A stretch of DNA of 64,000 nt from Coxiellaceae bacterium. GTDB taxonomy: Bacteria; Pseudomonadota; Gammaproteobacteria; Coxiellales; Coxiellaceae. Positions within the stretch are counted from its first letter, which is position 1. Each line of letters starts with the position of its first letter. Location of the stretch: contig JARGNX010000010.1 of assembly GCA_029210045.1 (NCBI GenBank), positions 62,001 through 126,000 on the forward strand. Direction: 5' to 3'. The notes under the pieces are model-generated. The model searched no databases. It saw only the letters and a list, made by a program, of their open reading frames with translations, and was not told the origin of the DNA. Made by a program: the position numbers and the translations under genes. This document shows positions 9,770-18,898 of the stretch, one piece after another.

Positions 9770-12700
9770 ATGCGTTTAAAAGCAAAATTACTAAATACAC
9801 TTTTAATACCATTAGTCTTTGTTGGTATATTAGGTTTGGGCGGTATGATGTGGTCATATTATTGGTTTTCATCGACGATAGAATCCGATAACCAAAAAGT
9901 GCATGCGGCACTTGAGATGGAAATAAATATTACAGGGGTCACGCAGAATGTACTGGATTATGTATTGCGTCAAGACGATGAGTCGTTACAGCATTACAGT
10001 GATAATATTAATGATGTTGAGAAATATTTAGCTGAATATAAAAGTCTGGAATTAAATGCTGAAGAGCAACATTACTTGGTTGAATTGGAAACCAAATATG
10101 CGAAATTTAAATCTTATGGAGATGATTTAATTGATATAGAAAAAAAACAACACGAAATCTTGTCTGCTGTTACTGTATTATTAAATGAAAAAATTGAACC
10201 GGTGTTAGATGATCTGTTTCAAAAGCAATTAAAGAAAAATGATAGCGATTATGTTGCTAAGCATAATGCGTCGTTAGAAATAGAGATCAATGCGCATGAG
10301 TTAATTTCTGCTACACGTGGATATGCTTTAACAGCTAAGCCATTGTTGAAAAAACGTGTAGCTGATAGTAAGGAAGATATTCAGCAGTGGATTGACGTGT
10401 TATCTAAAACAAATCTCAACGAAAATGAAATGAATTGGTTTAAGAAATTAAACGCAGCAACTACGCAACTTAAAACACTAACTGATAAAGCGGTCAGTCT
10501 TGAGGATGAAAAGCGGAATAAAATCACTTTATTAGAAAGTTTAACGAGTCAAATGGATAAGCTGCTGGATGATGATATACAAAATGCAGCACTGAATGAT
10601 CTTCACCAAACACAAGATAATATTGTTGCGTTAATTTACACTTTGTTGGTTGTAATTTTACTCATTATTCTGTTAAGCGCAAGCATAGCCTGGTTGTATA
10701 CTCGAAATGCCATTTTAAATCCAATTGAAAAAGTTCGTGGTTATGCCATGTCTATGGCTAAGGGTGATTCAGATCTGAATGTAGATATTTATACTAAGGA
10801 TGAAATAGGTGATCTAGCTGAGAGTTTTCGCGATTTAATCAGTAATACGCAAGACTTAACTGTTGTATCAAAAGCGTTAGGTGCAGGCGATTTTGATGCT
10901 GAAGTCAATCCACGCAGTGATAAAGATACATTAGGCTTATCTTTGCTAGGGATGAGGAATAACCTAAAAAAATTAGACAGTGATAATAAAATGCAGGTAT
11001 GGGTTAAAACACAGATCGCTAGTATTACGCAATCGATGCAAGGCATCAGGAATCTTCAGCAGTTATTACAAGCAGTAATCAAAGAATTATCAACAACGAT
11101 AAAAGCAGGTGTTGGCACTATTTATCTGAAAACTACAGAATCTGAGGAAGGAAAATATGCGTTTAAACTGTTTGGATCGTATGCCTATGTCGATAGGAAG
11201 GAGTTATCACAGGAATTCAAATTGGGTGAGGGTATTGTTGGTCAGTGCGCGCAAGAAGCGGCAACAATTGTTATTAGTGATATCCCGGACAGTTATGTTG
11301 AGATTACATCAGGATGTGGCAAAGATAAGCCAAAGTGTATTATCGCGGTTCCTGTGATGCATGAAAATGATGTCTTAGGTGTGATGGAGTTTGCTAGTTT
11401 TGAATTGTTCAATAATGAGCAGCGAGAGATTATTAAATCAGTGTCTGAAAATCTAGGTATCATAATTAATAACGTGGTAAGTCATCAGCGTACTGAGGAG
11501 CTGTTAGAAGAATCACAAACGATGACCGAAGAATTGCAATCGCAACAAGAAGAGTTGAAGGCTTCCAATGAGGAATTAGAAGAAAAAACTAAAGTGCTGA
11601 AAGAGAGCGAAGAAGAACTCAAAGCTTCTAGTGAAGAATTGCAGGCAGCTAATGAAGAGTTAGAAGAAAAAAGTGAACGCTTAAAAGCGCAAAATGAAGA
11701 TATTGCTCGTAAGAATATAGAGGTCGAAGAGGCACGTTCGGAAGTAGAGCAGCGCGCTAAGGATCTGGCACTTGCAAGTAAATATAAATCAGAGTTTCTA
11801 GCTAATATGTCACACGAACTACGTACGCCACTTAATAGTTTGTTGATTCTATCAAAGGATTTAGAGAATAATAAGCCAGGCAACTTGAATGATAAGCAGG
11901 TTGAGTGCGCTAAAGTAATTCATGAAGGCGGCCAAGATTTATTAACGCTTATTAATGATATTTTAGATTTATCGAAGGTGGAGTCGGGTAAACTACAGGT
12001 TGATGTGAGTAGCATCGATATACAAGCATTTTTAAATGGATTGAAAACGCAGTTTGATCCAATTGTAAGTGAAAAAGGTTTGTCATTTATTGTTGAAATA
12101 GGTGAGGGTGTTAATCGATCGTTTGATTCTGATGAGCAACGATTATCGCAAATAATAAAGAACTTATGCTTTAATGCGGTCAAATTTACAAATTCCGGCA
12201 GTATTACGATTAAAGTCACCAAAGTTAATGATGATGTGAAGACAGCTAATAAGGCACTTGTCAAAGATGGGGCGATAGCATTTTCAGTAATAGATAGTGG
12301 TATAGGTATTTCACCAGATAAGCAAAGAGAAATATTTGAAGCTTTTCAACAAGGTGATGGCTCTACAAATCGTAATTATGGCGGAACAGGTCTAGGGTTG
12401 GCTATTTCACGAGCAATGGCGGAGCTATTAGGTGGTGAAATAACGTTAAGCAGTGAACTGGATAAAGGTAGCTGCTTCACTTTGATATTACCATTAGCTA
12501 TTGAGGATGGTAAAAACACGGATTGTGAGCAAATCAGTTCAGTGAGTGCTAGTACGACATTAGAGAAACCAATGCCAAGCAAAGCCAAAGAAAAGCAGCC
12601 AATTATTACAAACAAAAATGAAACGGCTGATGTTTTTATTGATGATGATAGAGAAAATATTGGCGTTGATAATAAGGTTTTATTAATTATCGAAGATGAT

Positions 12701-13840
12701 ACAGCTTTTGCTAAAATCCTTCAGGAATCTGCAAAAGAAAAAGGCTATTTAACTTTATGTGCAGGCGATGGCCATAATGGCTTAACCTTAGCCAAGCAAT
12801 TTAAACCATCAGCTATTGTGTTAGATGTTGGCCTACCTGATGTTGATGGCTTGCAAGTATTAGAGCAATTGAAGTTTGATTTAGATACTCGACATATCCC
12901 TATCCATATCGTTTCGGCTCATGAAGAAATACCTGTGTTTAAGCAAAAAGGTGCAATTGGTTACATGTTAAAGCCAGCCGAATCTGATCAGTTGCCTGTG
13001 ATATTTGAAAAGATTGAATCAGTATTGGATGGAAAGATTAAGAATGTATTGGTGGTGGAAGATGATGAAAAAAGTCATCTAGCAATATCTCATCTAATTG
13101 ATAGCGAAAATGTTGAAATTGATCAGGCGTATAATGCTAATGAAGCGCATGAAAAAATAATAGGCAGCGACTATGATTGCATTATTTTGGATCTATGCTT
13201 GCCGGATATTTCTGGATTTGAGTTGTTGAAGCAATTGAAAAAAGAGGGTGTGGATGCGCCACCAGTAATTGTCTATACAGGTCGTGAATTAGAAGAGGAT
13301 GAGCATAATGAGTTGCGTCGATATGCCACTAGTATTGTTTTGAAAGGTGCAGAATCACCTGAACGTTTGCTTGATGAAATCTCATTATTTTTACATAGCG
13401 TTGAATCGGAATTGCCTGATAAGCAGAAGCAGGTGATACAAATGCTGCATAATTCTGAGCAATTGTTAGCTAATCGCAGAGTTTTATTGGTAGATGATGA
13501 CGTAAGAAATGTATTTGCTTTGTCTAGTACGCTGGAAGACTATGGATTAGATATTATTGTTGCTTCTAATGGTAAGGTGGCATTAGATAAGCTGAGTGAG
13601 GAAGATAATATAGAGTTAGTCATCATGGATATTATGATGCCAGTAATGGATGGCTATGAAGCAATGCAAAAAATCAGACAACAAAATAAATACGTAGATC
13701 TACCCATTATTGCATTAACAGCTAAAGCGATGACCGGTGACCGTGAGAAGTGCATTGAGTCTGGTGCTAATGACTATATTACAAAACCGGTAGATGTAGA
13801 AAAACTAGTATCGATGATCAAGGTGTGGTTATTTAAGTGA
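9770..13840 (+). CDS. Membrane hybrid histidine kinase with GAF, coiled coil and three receiver domains
   Basis: ATG at 9770 follows an AGGGGGG ribosome site, so the 1356-residue form is preferred. Order: TM1 (about 10-33), periplasmic helical sensor, TM2 (285-309), HAMP (310-360) with a second HAMP-like stretch, GAF (430-565), long Glu-rich coiled coil (575-670), HisKA with His682 in Met-Ser-His-Glu-Leu-Arg-Thr-Pro, HATPase with Gly-Thr-Gly-Leu-Gly-Leu, then receivers with Asp1019, Asp1141 and Asp1287. Downstream cheR, cheB and two cyclic-di-GMP proteins follow with almost no spacing. The coiled coil holds Glu-Glu-Leu-Lys-Ala-Ser twice and Glu-Glu-Leu-Gln-Ala-Ala once, resembling chemoreceptor methylation sites. 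The input signal is unknown. Confidence 0.93.
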   Translation: MRLKAKLLNTLLIPLVFVGILGLGGMMWSYYWFSSTIESDNQKVHAALEMEINITGVTQNVLDYVLRQDDESLQHYSDNINDVEKYLAEYKSLELNAEEQHYLVELETKYAKFKSYGDDLIDIEKKQHEILSAVTVLLNEKIEPVLDDLFQKQLKKNDSDYVAKHNASLEIEINAHELISATRGYALTAKPLLKKRVADSKEDIQQWIDVLSKTNLNENEMNWFKKLNAATTQLKTLTDKAVSLEDEKRNKITLLESLTSQMDKLLDDDIQNAALNDLHQTQDNIVALIYTLLVVILLIILLSASIAWLYTRNAILNPIEKVRGYAMSMAKGDSDLNVDIYTKDEIGDLAESFRDLISNTQDLTVVSKALGAGDFDAEVNPRSDKDTLGLSLLGMRNNLKKLDSDNKMQVWVKTQIASITQSMQGIRNLQQLLQAVIKELSTTIKAGVGTIYLKTTESEEGKYAFKLFGSYAYVDRKELSQEFKLGEGIVGQCAQEAATIVISDIPDSYVEITSGCGKDKPKCIIAVPVMHENDVLGVMEFASFELFNNEQREIIKSVSENLGIIINNVVSHQRTEELLEESQTMTEELQSQQEELKASNEELEEKTKVLKESEEELKASSEELQAANEELEEKSERLKAQNEDIARKNIEVEEARSEVEQRAKDLALASKYKSEFLANMSHELRTPLNSLLILSKDLENNKPGNLNDKQVECAKVIHEGGQDLLTLINDILDLSKVESGKLQVDVSSIDIQAFLNGLKTQFDPIVSEKGLSFIVEIGEGVNRSFDSDEQRLSQIIKNLCFNAVKFTNSGSITIKVTKVNDDVKTANKALVKDGAIAFSVIDSGIGISPDKQREIFEAFQQGDGSTNRNYGGTGLGLAISRAMAELLGGEITLSSELDKGSCFTLILPLAIEDGKNTDCEQISSVSASTTLEKPMPSKAKEKQPIITNKNETADVFIDDDRENIGVDNKVLLIIEDDTAFAKILQESAKEKGYLTLCAGDGHNGLTLAKQFKPSAIVLDVGLPDVDGLQVLEQLKFDLDTRHIPIHIVSAHEEIPVFKQKGAIGYMLKPAESDQLPVIFEKIESVLDGKIKNVLVVEDDEKSHLAISHLIDSENVEIDQAYNANEAHEKIIGSDYDCIILDLCLPDISGFELLKQLKKEGVDAPPVIVYTGRELEEDEHNELRRYATSIVLKGAESPERLLDEISLFLHSVESELPDKQKQVIQMLHNSEQLLANRRVLLVDDDVRNVFALSSTLEDYGLDIIVASNGKVALDKLSEEDNIELVIMDIMMPVMDGYEAMQKIRQQNKYVDLPIIALTAKAMTGDREKCIESGANDYITKPVDVEKLVSMIKVWLFK

Positions 13841-13847
13841 GTCAATT

Positions 13848-14669
13848 ATGAATAAGAAAGAAATTGAAGAGATTGAAATTGACTTAATGCTGGATGCAGT
13901 ATTGCGTGTGTATGGTTACGATTTTCGTCATTATGCGCGCGCATCATTAAAACGACGCGTCTCAAATTTTTTAGAAAAAACTAAACATAATAGCTACAGT
14001 CGATTGCAAGAGGCGCTTATACGTGACCCTGAACTATTTAATAAGTTTTTATTAGATATGTCTATAACAGTTACAGAAATGTTTCGTGACCCGCATTTTT
14101 ATCTAGCCTTACAAAAGAATGTATTCCCGGTTTTGAAAACTTATCCTTACATTAAGATATGGCACGCCGGATGCGCTAGTGGAGAAGAGGTGTACTCTTT
14201 AGCAATCCTTTTGCATGAAGCAGGTTACCTAGATAAAGCGACAATCTATGCCACAGATTTTAATAATGCCGCACTTAAAAAAGCAAAGGAAGGCATATAT
14301 ACGGTTGATGATATTAAGCTATACAGCAAAAATTATTTGTCGGCTGGCGGAAACCAAAGTTTTAGTGATTATTACAATTCAAATTATGGCGCAGTGAAAA
14401 TGAAAGCATTTTTAAAGAAACGCATAACATGGGCCAATCATAATTTAGTGACAGATAAAGTATTTGGTGAAATGAATTTAATATTATGTAGAAATGTTTT
14501 AATTTATTTTAATGGTGAGCTGCAGGATCATGTTTTTCAATTGTTTAGAGATAGTTTGTGCCACCGTGGGTATCTATGTTTGGGTACTAAGGAGACGCTC
14601 AATTATTCAACAGTGAATGATCAATTTGAAGTAGTGGCTTCAAAAGAAAAAATATACAGGAAAATATAA
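13848..14669 (+). CDS. cheR: CheR-type protein-glutamate methyltransferase
   Basis: The 273-residue protein has an N-terminal helical CheR domain with Tyr-Ala-Arg-Ala-Ser-Leu-Lys-Arg-Arg-Val (about 25-35). A SAM-binding domain follows with His-Ala-Gly-Cys-Ala-Ser-Gly-Glu-Glu-Val-Tyr-Ser (about 105-116). The late Cys-Arg-Asn-Val-Leu-Ile-Tyr-Phe motif, typical of CheR, is also present. It starts seven bases after the kinase stop and abuts cheB. No chemoreceptor, cheA or cheW is present in the window, so the likely substrate is the adjacent hybrid kinase or a distant receptor. This is inference from the operon. Confidence 0.92.
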   Translation: MNKKEIEEIEIDLMLDAVLRVYGYDFRHYARASLKRRVSNFLEKTKHNSYSRLQEALIRDPELFNKFLLDMSITVTEMFRDPHFYLALQKNVFPVLKTYPYIKIWHAGCASGEEVYSLAILLHEAGYLDKATIYATDFNNAALKKAKEGIYTVDDIKLYSKNYLSAGGNQSFSDYYNSNYGAVKMKAFLKKRITWANHNLVTDKVFGEMNLILCRNVLIYFNGELQDHVFQLFRDSLCHRGYLCLGTKETLNYSTVNDQFEVVASKEKIYRKI

Positions 14670-15251
14670 ATGGGCTTAGCAAAACAACATTCAGCGTTAG
14701 CTATCGGCGTCTCGGCTGGCGGGCTGCAAGCGTTGAGTTGTATTTTGCCGAGTTTACGTGAAAATTTTCCGTTGCCAGTATTTGTTGTTCAGCACCTAAG
14801 TGATGACCCGGAAAGCTACTTGCATACTCACTTGGCGCATAACTGTCATCAGCCAGTTATTGAGCCGGAAGATAAAGAAAAGATTATCCCGGGTACTATA
14901 TATGTGGCTCCTCCGGGCTACCATATGGAAATTGACGACGTAAATACTATTGCGCTTTCATTTGATCCACGGGTTAATTTTTCTAGACCTTCAATTGACC
15001 TTTTGTTCAAAAGTGCTGCAGATATATACCGTGGCGGATTGATCTGCGTAATACTTACAGGTGCTAATTCAGATGGCGCTAAAGGGATTCAATGCGCAAA
15101 ATCATTGGGTGCGGTTACTATTGCGCAAGATCCACTAACTGCAGAAATGGCTACGATGCCTCAATCGGCAATTGATACAAAATGTGTAGATATGATTTTA
15201 CCTCTCGATGATGTTGCGAAAAAGATAAATCAACTGGTTGAAGGCTTATGA
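14670..15251 (+). CDS. Stand-alone CheB methylesterase domain
   Basis: A 193-residue CheB catalytic domain without the usual receiver domain. The Ser15-His42-Asp135 triad is visible in Gly-Val-Ser-Ala-Gly-Gly, Val-Gln-His-Leu and Gly-Ala-Asn-Ser-Asp-Gly. The late Ala-Gln-Asp-Pro-x-x-Ala-x-x-x-x-Met-Pro segment is also present. The ATG follows the cheR stop directly. Lack of a receiver means its activity is not gated by its own phosphorylation; gating could come from the kinase's receivers or be absent. Confidence 0.9.
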   Translation: MGLAKQHSALAIGVSAGGLQALSCILPSLRENFPLPVFVVQHLSDDPESYLHTHLAHNCHQPVIEPEDKEKIIPGTIYVAPPGYHMEIDDVNTIALSFDPRVNFSRPSIDLLFKSAADIYRGGLICVILTGANSDGAKGIQCAKSLGAVTIAQDPLTAEMATMPQSAIDTKCVDMILPLDDVAKKINQLVEGL

Positions 15252-17032
15252 ATGAGCCAATTAAAATAGAGGATATGGCTAAAATATTAATTGTTGATGA
15301 TGACAAGAAAAACCTATTGGCCTTGGAAAAGGTATTGCAGGATTTGCCTGCTGATATAATTTCAGCTACGTCAGGTGAGGAAGCGCTCAGTTTGATTACG
15401 GAACATGAGTTTGCGGTTGTGTTGTTAGATGTGCAAATGCCAGGTATGGATGGATTTGAAACAGCGGAATTGATGAGAAAAAACCGATACACAGAAGCGA
15501 TACCAATTATATTTGTAACGGCATTGAGTAAAGAAAAAATACATGTTTTCAAAGGCTATCAATCAGGTGCCGTTGATTATTTATTTAAGCCTATAGAGCC
15601 TTTTTTGTTGCAATCGAAAGTTCAAATATTCTTAGATATCTATTATCAAAAAACACAACGTTTAGTTTCATTGTTGCGTGAATTGCAATCAGTAAAATTA
15701 CAACTGGAAAGTAATAATCGTGAGCTGCAGAAAATCGCTTCTCATGATTCACTAACAGAGCTTCCCAACAGGCGTCAATTCGAGGACGAACTCGATCGGT
15801 GTCTTAGCTATGCTAAACGTTATGATGATAAATTTGCTTTACTGTTTGTAGATGTGGATAATTTTAAAGCAATCAATGATAATTTTGGCCATGTTATGGG
15901 GGATAATATACTTAGGCTTATTAGCACCAAAATTTTATCAAAATTACGTCAAGAAGACTTTTTTGCAAGGCTGGGTGGTGATGAGTTTGCAATTATATTG
16001 ACACATTTGAATGCTTATGAACATGCAGGCGCGGTAGCAGAAAATATAAGAAAATTATTTCAATCACGTCACTTTATTGATGAAACAAATGTTTATGTTA
16101 CTTTGAGTATTGGTATCGCGTGTTATCCACACGCAGGTACTGAGCCCAATGAGTTGATTCAAAATGCTGATATTGCCATGTATCGTGCCAAAGATGCTGG
16201 TAAGAATAAAAACATGTATTTTTCTGAAAAGCTTAGTGAGGATTTTAAACAACGAGCCCAAGTTGAAAAGAATTTGCAGCAAGCCTTAGCTAATGCACAG
16301 TTTCATATGGTCTATCAACCTATTTTTGATTTAAAGACGAATAAAGCGATAGGTGTAGAAGCGCTTATACGCTGGGAGCATCCTGTAATAGGTAATATTT
16401 CACCTGCGGAATTTATTCCGATTTCAGAAGAAATGGGGCTAATTCAACAAATAGGAGAATGGATAATTCACACTGCGTGCGAACAGTTTTCGATCTGGTG
16501 TGAGCAAGGGTTTACGGATTATAAGTATGCGATTAACTTATCACCAAAACAGTTGCAGCAACCTGAGCTGGCGCAATACACTATAGATGCCTTAACTGAG
16601 TTTAAAATAGACCCCACCATAATCACTTTTGAGCTGACAGAAACCATGATTATGCAGGATAATCTTGATTCCGAAAGTATGATATCGCAGATTCATGATA
16701 TGGGCATTAAAATTAGTATTGATGATTTTGGTACGGGTTATTCTTCTTTGGTCCGATTGAGGCATTTGCCAATCCAAACACTAAAAATTGATCAGTCGTT
16801 TGTTAATGATATTGGTGTTGATGACAGTGGTGATATTATTATTAAAACAATTTTATCGTTAGCACATAGCTTAGGCTTGAGCACGGTTGCTGAAGGCATT
16901 GAAACTGAAGCGCAATTAAAATTTTTACGTGATAATAATTGTCAGTATGGTCAAGGGTTTTATTTGTCTAAACCAGTGGCTGGTGACGAAATACCTGGAA
17001 TATTTAAGCAAGGCGAGCATGATGGAAAATGA
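15248..17032 (+). CDS. Response regulator REC-GGDEF-EAL
   Basis: A 594-residue cyclic-di-GMP protein. It has a receiver with phospho-acceptor Asp61 and a Lys in Leu-Phe-Lys-Pro, a short coiled linker, a GGDEF domain with intact Arg-Leu-Gly-Gly-Asp-Glu-Phe (about 240-246), and an EAL domain with Glu-Ala-Leu-Ile-Arg (about 371) and Asp-Asp-Phe-Gly-Thr-Gly-Tyr-Ser-Ser. Both catalytic signatures are intact, so synthesis and breakdown are both possible. Its ATG overlaps the cheB stop (ATGA). It is the likely output of the hybrid kinase relay and is a tandem paralogue of the next gene. Confidence 0.93.
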   Translation: MNEPIKIEDMAKILIVDDDKKNLLALEKVLQDLPADIISATSGEEALSLITEHEFAVVLLDVQMPGMDGFETAELMRKNRYTEAIPIIFVTALSKEKIHVFKGYQSGAVDYLFKPIEPFLLQSKVQIFLDIYYQKTQRLVSLLRELQSVKLQLESNNRELQKIASHDSLTELPNRRQFEDELDRCLSYAKRYDDKFALLFVDVDNFKAINDNFGHVMGDNILRLISTKILSKLRQEDFFARLGGDEFAIILTHLNAYEHAGAVAENIRKLFQSRHFIDETNVYVTLSIGIACYPHAGTEPNELIQNADIAMYRAKDAGKNKNMYFSEKLSEDFKQRAQVEKNLQQALANAQFHMVYQPIFDLKTNKAIGVEALIRWEHPVIGNISPAEFIPISEEMGLIQQIGEWIIHTACEQFSIWCEQGFTDYKYAINLSPKQLQQPELAQYTIDALTEFKIDPTIITFELTETMIMQDNLDSESMISQIHDMGIKISIDDFGTGYSSLVRLRHLPIQTLKIDQSFVNDIGVDDSGDIIIKTILSLAHSLGLSTVAEGIETEAQLKFLRDNNCQYGQGFYLSKPVAGDEIPGIFKQGEHDGK

Positions 17033-18821
17033 ACTAACATCCATATTGCCTAAAATTCTTGTCGTTGATGACAATGATAAGAATTTGCTTGCTATTCAGA
17101 CAATATTATCAGAGGCAGATTGTGAAATTATCCTTTGTCATTCAGGCGAGGAAGCGCTCGAAACCATTATGCAGCATGAATTTGCATTGATATTGCTTGA
17201 TGTGCAAATGCCAGGTATTGATGGTTTTGAAACGGCAACATTAATGCGTCAAAATAAACATTTCTCAAAGATTCCGATTATTTTTGTAACAGCTATTAAT
17301 AAAGATCAGCATTACGTGCAAAAAGGCCATGAGGTGGGTGCTGTTGATTATTTATTTAAACCGATAGATACCACTGTGTTATTAAGTAAGGTTAAGGTAT
17401 TCCTTGATTATTACATCCAGAATAAAAAGTTATTGCAGCTTGTTGATAAGCTCAATATCGCTCAGGAGTCGCTGGAAGTTAGTAATAAAGAATTGGAGAC
17501 GTTAGCCAGGTATGATGCAGTTACTGGTCTCGCTAATCGATTAGACTTTACTGAGTATTTAAAAACGGAAATATTAAAAGCTAATCGTTACGGTCGCTTG
17601 TTGGCGGTTTTATTTTTGGACTTGGATAATTTTAAATACGTTAATGACAGTTACGGTCATGCTGCAGGTGATGATCTATTGAAACAAATAGCCAAACGCT
17701 TGAAAAATAGTTTGCGGGGTAGTGATATATTAGGACGCATGACGAATGCTTCATTAATTTCTCGCTTGGGTGGTGATGAGTTTGCAATGGTGCTGACTGA
17801 TATTGCTTCTCCTGAAAGTACGGCGGTGGTTGCCAAACGTATATTGAGAAATATTGAACCCAGTTTTAAGCTAAAATGTGGTGCTGATGTATCGGTTGGC
17901 GCAAGTATAGGTATTGCCTGTTACCCGTTAGGTGGCACTACACATGAAGAATTATGTAAAAATGCTGATATGGCAATGTATGATGTTAAAAAAATGGGTA
18001 AAAACTCTTATCGATTCTATTCAGATGAGTTGAATGAACTACACCGCCATCATGTTCTTATAGAGGAAGGTTTAAGAGCCGCCTTGCGATCTAATGCATT
18101 TTATTTGGTTTATCAACCAATTGTTCATTTGGCCACAAATGAGGTGCTGGGTGTCGAAGTTTTATGCCGCTGTAGCTTGGAGGCGTTGCAAGGCATATCG
18201 CCGCAAGAGTTTATATTAGTCGCAGAAGAATCGGGTCTAATGCAAGAGTTAGGCGCTTGGATTTTTTCTACAGCTATCGCTGAAACAGAACAATATATAT
18301 TGCCGGTAAAAGAAAGAATGCATGTTCATGTTAATGTTTCTGTGAAGCAATTGCAGGATTCTACATTTTTAGATGTGGTTGAAAAAGATTACGATATGCA
18401 TTCCGCTATAAACCCCGAGTATATTACTTTTGAATTAACTGAAACTGCTATAATGCATGACACGCAGCTTTTGTTTAGCCAGCTGGACAAGTTAACGGCT
18501 AGAGGCTCAAGTGTCAGTATTGATGATTTTGGAACTGGCTATTCGTCCATGGCTTGGTTAAGGAACTTACCTATCTCTTCATTAAAAATTGATAAAGAAT
18601 TTGTCTCAGATATTACCAGCAACCCTAACGACGCTATCATAACTAAATCGATTATACGCTTAGCCGATAACCTTGAGCTAACGACTATTGCTGAAGGAAT
18701 TGAAACGCAAGAGCAGCTTGATTTTTTAAACCATCACAGGTGCCAGTTAGGCCAAGGTTACTTGTTTTCCAAACCACTGCCGATTAAAGAATTAGTTGAA
18801 TATCTAAAAAATCAAAAGTAG
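17019..18821 (+). CDS. Response regulator REC-GGDEF-EAL, tandem paralogue
   Basis: ATG at 17019 has an AAGG site five bases upstream and overlaps the previous gene by 14 bases; a second ATG follows directly. The receiver is close to that of the previous gene (Leu-Leu-Asp-Val-Gln-Met-Pro-Gly shared). The GGDEF domain has intact Arg-Leu-Gly-Gly-Asp-Glu-Phe, preceded by an extra stretch (Asp-Ile-Leu-Gly-Arg-Met-Thr-Asn-Ala-Ser) absent in its neighbour. The EAL motif reads Glu-Val-Leu-Cys-Arg, which keeps the Glu-x-Leu-x-Arg pattern, and Asp-Asp-Phe-Gly-Thr-Gly-Tyr-Ser-Ser is intact. Probably a second output arm with altered balance of cyclase and phosphodiesterase. Confidence 0.92.
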   Translation: MMENELTSILPKILVVDDNDKNLLAIQTILSEADCEIILCHSGEEALETIMQHEFALILLDVQMPGIDGFETATLMRQNKHFSKIPIIFVTAINKDQHYVQKGHEVGAVDYLFKPIDTTVLLSKVKVFLDYYIQNKKLLQLVDKLNIAQESLEVSNKELETLARYDAVTGLANRLDFTEYLKTEILKANRYGRLLAVLFLDLDNFKYVNDSYGHAAGDDLLKQIAKRLKNSLRGSDILGRMTNASLISRLGGDEFAMVLTDIASPESTAVVAKRILRNIEPSFKLKCGADVSVGASIGIACYPLGGTTHEELCKNADMAMYDVKKMGKNSYRFYSDELNELHRHHVLIEEGLRAALRSNAFYLVYQPIVHLATNEVLGVEVLCRCSLEALQGISPQEFILVAEESGLMQELGAWIFSTAIAETEQYILPVKERMHVHVNVSVKQLQDSTFLDVVEKDYDMHSAINPEYITFELTETAIMHDTQLLFSQLDKLTARGSSVSIDDFGTGYSSMAWLRNLPISSLKIDKEFVSDITSNPNDAIITKSIIRLADNLELTTIAEGIETQEQLDFLNHHRCQLGQGYLFSKPLPIKELVEYLKNQK

Positions 18822-18898
18822 CTCCCTGGGTCGCCGCATTATTGATAAAGCATTGTCACTGCTATACACTTGAATCAAGCTTTTCATAAGGACATGTA

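Noticed and set aside
11485-11883. A Ser-rich frame antisense to the hybrid kinase
   Set aside because: Its composition (Ser, Leu, Asn repeats) mirrors the Glu-rich coiled coil on the other strand.
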